DNA from: Diplonema japonicum
Lineage: Eukaryota > Euglenozoa > Diplonemea > Diplonemida > Diplonemidae
DNA: 64,000 nucleotides
Direction of reading: 5' to 3'
Assembly: GCA_964019335.1 (NCBI GenBank)
Contig: OZ025657.1
Span: 558,001-622,000 of the forward strand
The notes under the pieces are model-generated. The model ran no database searches. It was not told the DNA's origin and was given only the letters and a program-made list of their open reading frames with translations. Of this stretch, positions 1 through 7,724 are shown piece by piece. Numbering within the stretch: the first letter of the stretch is position 1; each line of letters begins with the position of its first letter. A program made the translations under genes and the position numbers.

Positions 1-2623
1 CAGCTTCTTGTGCAAGTATTTTCCTAACTTCGTCTTCATGCGCCACGCGCTCCGGCGGGACCTCCTCACTCACAGTTACGGACTCGACCTTCCTAGGCGA
101 TATTATCGAAGATGCGTGGTTAGTGTGGGGGAAGGAAACCTGGCTAGAGGCGGCCGGAATGATGGCGAGATCAGGAGCAGGGTTTTGAGGGGGGGTGAGG
201 TGTGGTTCTTCGGGTGCCACTTCATCATTCATAGATATACATTTCTGCACTCTATACATGGACGATATACAAGAAGAGGGCAGGGTGGCAGGGGGATGGG
301 CGACTGCGACTTGTCGCTCGCTAGAGGACGTGGTGTCCTCCGTGCATTGCTGCACTGCGAAGTCATCGGGAGGTGCTGTGCTTTCCACACAGCCATGCGC
401 GGCCCTTCTAGGCGATGAACCAAACGCTGTTGCCAGCGCCATAACTGGAGAGGTCTCATGCTTCACCTGCTTCATGTCTGCGGTTGGCAGTACTGACGGC
501 GAGGGTGGTGTTGCCACAGAGGTTGTCGCTACCACCGCCGGTGACGGTGACGGCGACGACATTGCAGCTGCTATAGCAGCGGTCACAGCAGCTGTCGCAT
601 GTGCGTGCACGATGTAATCCCGGAGCGTGATCGCAGCCCCCGCCTCCATTGAAGTGGGTGCTTCAATAGCGTTACCGACTTCTTGAAGTTTGTTCATCGT
701 TGAGACCCGCTTGTCTTCATCTGCTTGAGCCTTAGCTGGGGTTTGAGCAAGTAGCAAAACACAGGCTACTCCTGCTGTCATTACCACAGGCAGTGCTGCT
801 TCTGATCCATCCCAAGTTAGTTTGAGAACCGGTGCTTGCTCGTCTCGTGCTGTGCTAGGATCACAGTTTAGTGAGTCGTGTGCTGACATTGACACAGCAA
901 CGGCTGCTGCCAGTGCTGCCTGTAATTCGTCAGCAACATTAACCATCCTCTGCGGTGGATCAATCGGCTGTGTATCAAGCTCTTGTTCAACCACAGTCAC
1001 TTCTCTCCCATCCACCACCGGTGTCGGTGTCGGCGATGCCAATTCCGCACCCTTTTCACTGGTCGGTTCGGTGTCTGGCTCAAGCACCCGTTCCTGCGTT
1101 TCTTGATCCCGAGTATGACCCTGCAGTTCAGTTTTTTGTGTTGACACCGACGTGGCAGCTACTTCTGTAACAGGCACTGGATCTGTTTCCTGCAGTGGCT
1201 CAGTTAGCTGTGAATCAAGTTCTTGCGCGGCGTGCGTTGTAATCACTTCTCTCCCTGCCACTACTGGTGTTGGGGCCTCTTCTGATGCTGGAGAGGTTAT
1301 ATCCGCGCTGGTCGGTTCAGAATTCTGCGGCTCGGTATCCTGCGATTTGTCACAGTTCTGGCCCGATGGCTCGCATGCCGCAACAATGGTTGCTACAGTT
1401 GCTGCCAGTGCTGCATGCTGTTCTGCCGTCTCGATAGGAGTTAGGGCGGTCTTTTGTAATTGGTCAGTCGACTGTGTATCAGGTTCTTGTTCTGCATGAC
1501 GTGTTTGTGTCCTGGTAATCACTGCTCTCCCTGCCACCACAGGTGTCGGTGCTTCTTCAGGTGCTGGCACAGGTGGTGCTACTTCTGCACTGCCGACTGG
1601 TGCCAATGATACCGCAGGTCCTTCCATGTTACCGGTTGCGTAATCAAGAATTGAGTCCCCTGTGTTCACAACCGCACGTGAGCTGTCCGTAAAGGGTGTG
1701 ACCACAAACCGTGCACCACCACCATCGTCGTCGTGGCTCTCAGGGCCAGGCGTGCCAGTGCTGTCCGATGCTTGCGTGCTTGAAATTGTGACAAGCTTCA
1801 CTCTTTTTTTAAGCACGTTCCTCTTGCGATACTTATGCCTCCGTTTGGTTGCAGATGGGGGCGCAGACACATTCAGTTCTTCTTGAGCGGCATCCGAACC
1901 AAGCATGCAAAGGGTCCAAGCCAAGAGCTTGGAGCCGACTATCGTACTAGGAACATAGGCGGATAGGAATTGCTGGGCGGCAGTGCAGTCCTCCCGGGGC
2001 GGCAAGCAGACCGTGAAGGAGTTGTTGATGAGCTTGGTGAACAACTCCAGGTTGGTGCTGTGGGAGGTGAAGCGTTTGAGGGCAGCATATCCTTTGCCTT
2101 GGTAGTCCTCGACAAGGAGGATCCCGCACAGCATGGCTACGACATCATGGAGAGGTGTGTCGTTCGGGTCGAGGGACGTCACCCAGGCCACAGCGACGGC
2201 AGCAGGAGGTGGGGTGGGTGGGTTATGGGTTTTGTTGTGCTTTGCTTGTGCTCTTTCGATGCGTTGAAGGAACGGGCAGCACTCGTCACCATCAATACCT
2301 TGGTCTTCCATTCTCGCGCACAGCGCTCCTACAGGCTGCGACAGCTCCCAAGCCATCGCCAGCACGTCCCCTCTGAAGGCTTCTATGTCGTCATGCTCGT
2401 ACAGGAACACCATCGTCGCCTTGAGCAGCCCGCCCCGCACAGTGTCCCCCTCGCACATCTCGCGGATCACATTGCCAGCTACCTTGCGGCGTGCTGTCGT
2501 TTCTTTCTTCCTTATCACAAGCACCACATCGCTTATACAATACTCGTTCTGCTCCACATCAGGAAAGATCCGCAGGAACTCCGCACTGCGCTCTCTTATG
2601 GCATCGTCGGTAAGCACACCCAT
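1..2623 (-). CDS. Large protein with C-terminal degenerate repeats, 3' end outside window
   Basis: The frame stays open from an ATG at 2623 to base 1 (874 codons, no stop) and leaves the window, so the C-terminus is missing. An in-frame TGA lies just upstream at about 2632, which fixes this as the first possible start. Residues 1 to about 245 look globular and mostly helical (for example HDVVAMLCGILLVEDYQGKG and LINNSFTVCLPPRE). A basic stretch (KRRHKYRKRN) follows, and then more than 550 residues rich in Ala, Thr, Pro, Glu and Gln. That tail holds three imperfect repeats built on PTPVVAGREV followed by a QELDTQ-type segment. I do not recognise the family. The plus-strand open frames here are only antisense to it. 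A scaffold or surface-associated role is possible but not shown. Confidence 0.75.
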   Translation of the reverse strand, partial: MGVLTDDAIRERSAEFLRIFPDVEQNEYCISDVVLVIRKKETTARRKVAGNVIREMCEGDTVRGGLLKATMVFLYEHDDIEAFRGDVLAMAWELSQPVGALCARMEDQGIDGDECCPFLQRIERAQAKHNKTHNPPTPPPAAVAVAWVTSLDPNDTPLHDVVAMLCGILLVEDYQGKGYAALKRFTSHSTNLELFTKLINNSFTVCLPPREDCTAAQQFLSAYVPSTIVGSKLLAWTLCMLGSDAAQEELNVSAPPSATKRRHKYRKRNVLKKRVKLVTISSTQASDSTGTPGPESHDDDGGGARFVVTPFTDSSRAVVNTGDSILDYATGNMEGPAVSLAPVGSAEVAPPVPAPEEAPTPVVAGRAVITRTQTRHAEQEPDTQSTDQLQKTALTPIETAEQHAALAATVATIVAACEPSGQNCDKSQDTEPQNSEPTSADITSPASEEAPTPVVAGREVITTHAAQELDSQLTEPLQETDPVPVTEVAATSVSTQKTELQGHTRDQETQERVLEPDTEPTSEKGAELASPTPTPVVDGREVTVVEQELDTQPIDPPQRMVNVADELQAALAAAVAVSMSAHDSLNCDPSTARDEQAPVLKLTWDGSEAALPVVMTAGVACVLLLAQTPAKAQADEDKRVSTMNKLQEVGNAIEAPTSMEAGAAITLRDYIVHAHATAAVTAAIAAAMSSPSPSPAVVATTSVATPPSPSVLPTADMKQVKHETSPVMALATAFGSSPRRAAHGCVESTAPPDDFAVQQCTEDTTSSSERQVAVAHPPATLPSSCISSMYRVQKCISMNDEVAPEEPHLTPPQNPAPDLAIIPAASSQVSFPHTNHASSIISPRKVESVTVSEEVPPERVAHEDEVRKILAQEA
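942..1559 (-). repeat. Three degenerate protein-coding repeats
   Basis: Within the tail of the leftmost gene the motif PTPVVxGRxV is followed by xQELDTQxxxxPLQ in three places: about 1450-1559, 1187-1283 and 942-1037. Spacing is about 250-280 nt. The copies have diverged in DNA, so this is an old internal duplication kept at protein level. Confidence 0.65.
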
Positions 2624-2997
2624 GCGGTCTCATGGGATGTAAATAGACTGCTGTGCTGTGCGGTGCCGTAACTATCGAGCATCGCTTCGCAAGGTGAATA
2701 CTAATGGGTGCGAGGCGGAAGCCCCCACTGGCACTGGATAACTACCACTGAGGTCACACCCATTCAATGATCCGATGGGGTCAGACCGTGAGAAAAAAAT
2801 GGTACAAAAATGGTTCGCTACTCGTTTCCTGGTTCACTTTCTTTTCCTGTGAGCACCCTGCACATCGAAATTTATCAATTTTTTCCTTCTTTTTCTTGAT
2901 CCCGTATGTTTTCCTCGTTTTTTTCTTTTCATTCTATTTTTTTTTTCTTTTTCTTTTTCTTTTTCTATAAATTCTGTTCTATGTTCAATTCTCTTCC
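2624..2997. other. Intergenic, pyrimidine-rich on the plus strand
   Basis: No supportable gene. The plus strand carries T-rich runs around 2925-2968, so a transcript of the minus-strand gene to the right would end in an A-rich stretch. Nothing else is visible. Confidence 0.5.
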
Positions 2998-3348
2998 CTA
3001 CATGCTGTACTGCAGCTTGACAGTTCCGAACCCGAAAAACAGAGCTAAGCAGGACATCGGCAGCACGAACGACCACACATCCTCTTGCCCTACTATGGTG
3101 TCTGATGTGGAGTAGACCAGCCCGATGGCTAGAGCGGTTGGAAATGTGGCTACAGCTGTCCATAATGAACCCACGATGGTGAATGCCACAGGCAGCAGCA
3201 GCCATCGTGCTTGCAGCCCTTCTGACGTAAGCAGTAAATTCTTGACAGACCAGAGCCCGAAACAAATATACACGCATCCACACAGCAGCAGGCAGTACCC
3301 TGTCAGCGTGAATGAAACATCTGTAATCGGGTGCTGGCTCCCCGACAT
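2998..3348 (-). CDS. Small multi-pass membrane protein
   Basis: 116 residues, starting at an ATG that lies 6 nt after a CATTACAG acceptor-like site. Hydrophobic segments cover about residues 11-33, 48-80 (long enough for two passes) and 92-112, giving three or four membrane spans. Short hydrophilic loops lie between them. There is no signal peptide beyond the first span and no motif that names the family. The length and even spread of hydrophobic segments, and its place in a tightly spaced minus-strand series, support a real gene. Function unknown; small ciliary or ER membrane proteins of this size are one possibility, with no direct evidence. Confidence 0.6.
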   Translation of the reverse strand: MSGSQHPITDVSFTLTGYCLLLCGCVYICFGLWSVKNLLLTSEGLQARWLLLPVAFTIVGSLWTAVATFPTALAIGLVYSTSDTIVGQEDVWSFVLPMSCLALFFGFGTVKLQYSM

Positions 3349-3413
3349 TGTGCCCTGTAATGATGCGTAAACAAAGGAAATGAAGCGAGTGAAGGAAAAA
3401 CATTCGTTCGTTT

Positions 3414-3415
<2 letters not shown>

Positions 3416-3446
<31 letters not shown>
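3416..3446. repeat. (TA)n microsatellite
   Basis: About 31 nt of uninterrupted TA dinucleotide repeat between the small membrane protein gene and the three-repeat gene. Confidence 0.95.
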
Positions 3447-3447
<1 letters not shown>

Positions 3448-3506
3448 AAATGGGATAAGAGATACATCTAACTTTTTTTTCCTTCTTCTTTTCTTTGTTC
3501 AAACAT

Positions 3507-4781
3507 CTAATAAGAACACTTCAAAATGAGAACAGTGGTGTTGGGAAGTAGGCCTCTGTTGCCGCTTGTTGACGCCACGTACAGGGTCCAGCCTTCGGGG
3601 ATATCTTTGGGAGCGAAAGAAGTTCTTTGCCCGAGATTCAGCTTCTCGCGGACTTCGTCTTTACCTGAGATGAACTCCCCTGTGTCCTCGTTGCACGCGC
3701 ACAAAGCTTTGCCGATACTGACGTTCTCCTTCCTCGACAGCTCGTAGTACCCGTTGCCGTGCATCAGGCTGACGCCCTTAATGTTGCAGAGTTCTGTGAA
3801 GGTCAGCTTGTCTTTACCTACAGAAAGGATTTTGTAGTCGTCCTCGGGCTTCACTTCTTCCTTTTCATCTTCTTCTGAGCTTGTCTCTCGCTTCGTCGTC
3901 GACTTTTTCTTCGCAGGCCTCACCCTCTCCTCTTCCCTCTTCCTCTTCCTTTCCCTTTCGCCTTCGCTCTGCAGAATCAGCACAGTCGACCCTTTCGGTA
4001 GCTTCCTGTTAAAACTCGTGCTCTGAATGTAAAGCGTCCAAACTCCGGGGAGTGTGTCGGGGCCTACCTTGATAGCCCCCGTCCCGAGTTTGAACTTCTC
4101 CCTCACCACCCCTTCGCCGGAAAGGAACTCCCCTGTCTCCTCGTTGCATGCCACCATCGATTTCTTTGCACTGACATCTTCCTTCTTCATGACCTCATAG
4201 TAACCACTGCCTGGGGCGAAGCTGACCTTCTTCGCTGTGCACAACGCTGAGAAGGTCATGGCTTCCTTCACAGCTAGGATCTGGTAGCTGTCCGAAGCAT
4301 CGGTGGGCTCCTTCCTGCTCTCTTCATCGTCATCATCATCATCATCATCATCGTCGTTCTCATCTTCGGTGCTCTCGTCTTCATCAGTGGTTTCTTTTTT
4401 TCTTGCGGCCCCCTTCTTTCTCTCAGGCTCCTTCGTTTCCTCGTCACGTAGGATCAGCACAGTCGACTCCTTCGGTAGCTTCCTGCTGGAACTCGTGCTC
4501 TGAATGTAAAGCGTCCAACCTTCGGGGAGTGTGTCGGGTTTCACTTTGATGGCCCCCATCCCGAGTCTGAACTTCTCCCTCACCACCCCTTCGCCGGAAA
4601 GGAACTCCCCTGTCTCCTCGTTGCATGCCACCATCGATTTCTTTGCACTGACATCTTCCTTCTTCATGACCTCATAGTAACCACTGCCTGGGGCGAAGCT
4701 GACCTTCTTCGCTGTGCACAACGCTGAGAAGGTCATGGCTTCCTTCACAGCTAGGATCTGGTAGCTGTCTTCGGAGGGCAT
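3507..4781 (-). CDS. Protein of three repeated domains joined by acidic/basic linkers
   Basis: 424 residues from the ATG at 4781 (MPSEDSYQI). A more upstream frame extension would only translate a poly-A/T stretch. The protein is three copies of a domain of about 105 residues: residues about 5-110, 165-270 and 320-424. Conserved features are YQIL or YKIL at the start, GSGYYEV or GNGYYEL, CNEETGEF with SG, REK, then LPEGWTLY and a final TVLIL. The first linker carries a long Glu/Asp run. The second is rich in Lys, Arg and Glu. Domains 1 and 2 are nearly identical, while domain 3 is divergent. No catalytic motif is visible, so binding or structural work is likelier than enzymology. I do not recognise the domain. 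The N-terminal half of the protein at 20802-21485 may be a distant relative (GTGWYAL). Confidence 0.75.
   Translation of the reverse strand: MPSEDSYQILAVKEAMTFSALCTAKKVSFAPGSGYYEVMKKEDVSAKKSMVACNEETGEFLSGEGVVREKFRLGMGAIKVKPDTLPEGWTLYIQSTSSSRKLPKESTVLILRDEETKEPERKKGAARKKETTDEDESTEDENDDDDDDDDDDEESRKEPTDASDSYQILAVKEAMTFSALCTAKKVSFAPGSGYYEVMKKEDVSAKKSMVACNEETGEFLSGEGVVREKFKLGTGAIKVGPDTLPGVWTLYIQSTSFNRKLPKGSTVLILQSEGERERKRKREEERVRPAKKKSTTKRETSSEEDEKEEVKPEDDYKILSVGKDKLTFTELCNIKGVSLMHGNGYYELSRKENVSIGKALCACNEDTGEFISGKDEVREKLNLGQRTSFAPKDIPEGWTLYVASTSGNRGLLPNTTVLILKCSY
4092..4769 (-). repeat. Two identical 201-nt blocks inside the three-repeat gene
   Basis: Bases 4092-4292 and 4569-4769 are identical over 201 nt (offset 477), including third codon positions. 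Domains 1 and 2 have therefore been duplicated recently or homogenised by gene conversion. Confidence 0.9.
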
Positions 4782-4883
4782 TTTTCTTACTTTTTTTTTA
4801 CTAACCTGTTGCCTCCATGAGGTAGGAAATGAAAACCGAAGAACAAAAAAAAAAAAAAAAAAAAAAAACATCGAACATGTTCA

Positions 4884-5744
4884 TCACAACTCATCGTTTG
4901 ACCTCCCCATGACGGTGGGCTCTGCTGTGAGATCGACGTAGCTGAGGTAGTTACGTTTGGCAATGAAGGTGGAAAGGGCGACATCGGTGGCGATGAGCCT
5001 CCCGTTGCAGAGGGTGTTGACGGCGCCTGCCTGCTGGATGGTGTGCCCGACGACGATGCGGGTGATCTGTGAGTCGGGGGACTTGCTGTTGAGGGTCTTG
5101 AGTGCAGCGTCAACAAGCGAGCAATCACCTGTCATGGCGTTCGTGACCTGAGCACGCGTCCACAGGGGACTGGAGGGACCTATGAAGCGTGACCTCCAGG
5201 CTTTGTTGGAGATGGCGGTGCTCACTCCCGAGTTGATTTTGTCGACCCCGTGTGAAGCGTACTCCGAGAGAAGCCCTGCGTGCACAAAAAGGTTCCCTCG
5301 CGAGACATGAACAGCAGGGTACGTCATGAGGATGGACCCGTACTTCCCTTCTGTGGAGTAGTCGGTGATGCGGGCTTCGCGTGATCCGTGCTTTGCTATC
5401 TCATCGGGGTGCACGTAGGAGAGGGTTCCTTGGAGGTTCATCAGCTCGTGGTTGCCCAGAAGGGTCACCACTTTGCCACCGGCTGCCGCTGCTTCCTTTT
5501 TCAGCCTTTCGAACAACATGATGATTTCGCCGCTGCAGTCCCCCCTGTCTGTGATGTCTCCTACTTGCACCACTTCGTCTTCGCCGCCCACCCATTGTAG
5601 ACTGTTCCCTATCACACCCATTTCCTGAAGAACCTCTACTGCTTTGTCGTAGTCACCATGAAGGTCACCCATAGCTAGCAGCCGCCCGGCAGATGTCGTG
5701 CTTGCAATGCAGCACAGTAACAGACACAATAAAACTGTGTGCAT
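4884..5744 (-). CDS. Secreted Shewanella-like (SLP) PPP-family phosphatase
   Basis: 286 residues. A signal peptide (MHTVLLCLLLCCIASTTSAG) precedes a PPP-type metallophosphatase core. The metal-binding signatures are GDLHGDYDKA (GDxHG), GDITDRGDCS (GDxxDRG), LLGNHELMNL (GNHE) and VVGHT near the C-terminus. The GDxxDRG block and the long insert before the final GHT are typical of the bacterial-like SLP group rather than PP1 or PP2A. It should hydrolyse phosphate esters, probably phosphoprotein, in the secretory or endolysosomal lumen. No lectin, membrane anchor or ER-retention tail is present at the C-terminus (SNDEL). Spacing to the next gene is only about 100 nt and contains a long poly-A tract. 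Family confidence is high; substrate is unknown. Confidence 0.88.
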   Translation of the reverse strand: MHTVLLCLLLCCIASTTSAGRLLAMGDLHGDYDKAVEVLQEMGVIGNSLQWVGGEDEVVQVGDITDRGDCSGEIIMLFERLKKEAAAAGGKVVTLLGNHELMNLQGTLSYVHPDEIAKHGSREARITDYSTEGKYGSILMTYPAVHVSRGNLFVHAGLLSEYASHGVDKINSGVSTAISNKAWRSRFIGPSSPLWTRAQVTNAMTGDCSLVDAALKTLNSKSPDSQITRIVVGHTIQQAGAVNTLCNGRLIATDVALSTFIAKRNYLSYVDLTAEPTVMGRSNDEL

Positions 5745-6250
5745 TTTTTCCCCTTCCTATTTTGAGGTCTGTGAATTTTTTTTTTCTTATAGAAGAGCTG
5801 AGGAAAAGGGAGGGGGAAATAAAAGGGGGGAGGTGTGAATAAATGTTCTTCAGCTGGAAAAAGGAAGAAAACAGTTGACTGTTGGAAACATCTTTTTTCC
5901 TCCCCCCCTTTCCTTCTTTTATTTTTTTTCGCCCCATTACTTTTTTTTTGTTTTACTTTTAAACATACAAAGCAGGGGCAATATTGAAGATTGAAGTTGC
6001 ACGAAAAAAAATTCTAAAAAAAAGAGAAGGGTTTTCACGTTCCCAACCGATTCGCACAAGCAACATTTTTTTAAAACATATATTTTTTTTTAAATATTTT
6101 TGTATATTTCTTAGGCATGTGTGTGATATTTTTTTTTTTTCTGGGTTTTCTTTTCTTTTTTTTTTTTTTTGCTACTTCGGACTACACACCGCAACACCAA
6201 AATACCGCAAACTTATTCGACTTGAAAAAAAAAAAAAAAAAAAAAAAAAA
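5745..6250. other. Intergenic homopolymer-rich stretch
   Basis: No gene is visible. It consists of interrupted A, T and G runs, with a long A run ending at 6250, immediately before the dispersed short element. Confidence 0.5.
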
Positions 6251-6296
6251 TCACTATGATAGGAAACGAAGTGGTTAGCAACAGCCCACAAAAAAA
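6251..6296 (+). repeat. Dispersed short element, copy 1
   Basis: The copy starts TCACTATGATAGG, continues with GAAGTGGTTAGCAACAGCCC and ends in an A-tract. It is also preceded by an A-tract. Related copies lie at 46561-46614, 48023-48056 and 52441-52477, all on the plus strand and all in intergenic DNA. The GTGGTTAGC core resembles a tRNA D-arm/A-box, so a tRNA-derived retroposon is one reading. Confidence 0.7.
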
Positions 6297-6938
6297 GAAG
6301 AAAAAAAACAGCTAGGGTGTTAGTAAAGACACCGGGTGTCTCTGCCAATTAACTCTTCGTTTTTTGTTTTCTTGCAATAAAAAAAAAAAAAAAAAAAAAA
6401 AAAAGAAAGAAAAGGAAAAAAAGCCCATTCGTTCCCTGCAGTCTTCCCCATTAAGGGAGTACTAAACTACTTTATTTCTAAATGTTTGGGCCTTAAAAGG
6501 CCCACTTTTTAACTTTGCTTGAGATAATTAAATTGAGATAATTAAACCAATACCATCCTGTCTCTAAAGGGCTTCTGCACCAAAAGAGCATGAGTGCAGA
6601 GAGATTACCAAAGCTATGAAAGAGAAAAAGGAGAAAGAGAAGGGATTTTCTTTCATTTTTTCCACTGTTCGTTCTCCTCCCTTTTTTTTTTTCTTCTCGT
6701 CTCCACAAGCAAACACTTCACCCCCAAATAGACAGGATTCAACAATCTTTTTTATTTTTTATCCCCCCCCCACCCCAATTTTGTTTTTTTTCATTTATCT
6801 TTATTTCCCCCCCTCCCATTCCCCCATTTTGTTTTTCGTTTAAGGCCTTATAAATGGCCAGCACCACAAATACAAAAAAAAATGAAACAAGAAGGGCAAA
6901 AAAAAAAAAAAAAAATACTATTGCTAATGCTATTTACT
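6297..6938. other. Intergenic, A/T and C homopolymers
   Basis: It contains long A runs (about 6380-6405 and 6898-6915), C runs near 6763-6772 and 6810-6817, and no supportable gene. Confidence 0.5.
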
Positions 6939-6994
6939 GCCAACAAGTAATGACTTTACCGTTACCTCGAGAGGTCGGTAAAGCATTACTTGGC
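6939..6994. repeat. Long near-perfect inverted repeat (hairpin)
   Basis: The arms are GCC-AAGTAATG-CTTTACCG-ACCTC and their complement, with a two-base centre (CTCGAG lies at the middle). About 24 bp pair, interrupted only by three small one-sided bulges (aac, a, tt) in the left arm. The AAGTAATG block is also seen in the neighbouring TIR element, so the two may have a common origin. Confidence 0.8.
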
Positions 6995-7019
6995 GGTGGT
7001 AAGTGGTTTTATTTTACGA

Positions 7020-7585
7020 CACTCTGAAATTACTTCACCATGAGGGGCACAACAGGGTGACAAGGGGTACAACAAGAGAGGGGTTACAAAGGTTACAATA
7101 CAAGTTGTTTTTCCTCCTTTTGTTGACTAAGAGCTGCCGCTGTCGCTGGCATTGCCACTGTCACCATCTCTAATCAGGCATTCCCATACCTGGCTGGCCG
7201 CTGGCTCCTTTTTTTCTGCTGCTTCGGTATTTTGAAATCTTTTGGGGAGCTTGGGCAAGCTGACTAAGTTACCCTTGCCCACAGAAGAGTTTCCCCCAGA
7301 AACTGGGAACAAGGCCTAGCCAAAAGTGGGCAAATTGGGAGGAAAAAGTAGTCCAACTTGGAACTGAGCCGAGGCAAAAGTTGGCCAATTGAGCGGAACC
7401 TGGGGGGGGAAATGGCAAACTGAGAGGAAAAAGTAGCCCCACTGGGAACCGAACCGAGGCAAAAATTGGCCTACCGAGGCATATTATTTACAGAAACCCC
7501 CTATTACTTCACGGAAAACAGGCCATTATTTCACCGTGAAGTAATGAGATTTAGCGTGAAGCAATGAAGTAATTTCTGAAGAGTG
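7020..7585. mobile_element. Candidate MITE-like element with terminal inverted repeats
   Basis: The left end (7020-7037) CACTCTGAAATTACTTCA matches the complement of the right end (7565-7585), CACTCTTCAGAAATTACTTCA, apart from a 3-nt insertion. Inside are further TTACTTCA/TGAAGTAA motifs (about 7502-7570, including a near-palindrome ATTATTTCACCGTGAAGTAAT-like block), and a two-copy 84-nt tandem repeat. A 61-codon minus-strand frame at 7127-7312 shows no recognisable transposase. I see no clear target-site duplication, partly because the right flank is a 47-nt A run. Confidence 0.55.
7328..7470. repeat. Two-copy tandem repeat, 84-nt period
   Basis: The segment from 7328 (GGCAAATTGGGAGGAAAAAG) recurs from 7412 (GGCAAACTGAGAGGAAAAAG). 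Both run on to GGAAC, CCGAGGCAAAA and TTGGCC. Identity is high but not perfect. Confidence 0.8.

Positions 7586-7632
<47 letters not shown>
7586..7632. repeat. 47-nt poly-A run
   Basis: An uninterrupted run of A directly abuts the right end of the TIR element. A second long run, of T, lies at about 7690-7718. Confidence 0.9.
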
Positions 7633-7636
<4 letters not shown>

Positions 7637-7724
7637 AACAGAAGAAGAAAAGGGCAAATAAGAAGTGAAAACGGAAAAATTCTTTTGTTTGTTTTTTTTT
7701 TTTTTTTTTTTTTTTTTGTTTCTT

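Noticed and set aside
195-1499. Plus-strand open frames rich in Ser, Thr, Val and Cys
   Set aside because: They are antisense to the continuous minus-strand frame 1-2623, whose composition and repeats look like real protein; the plus frames are short and broken.
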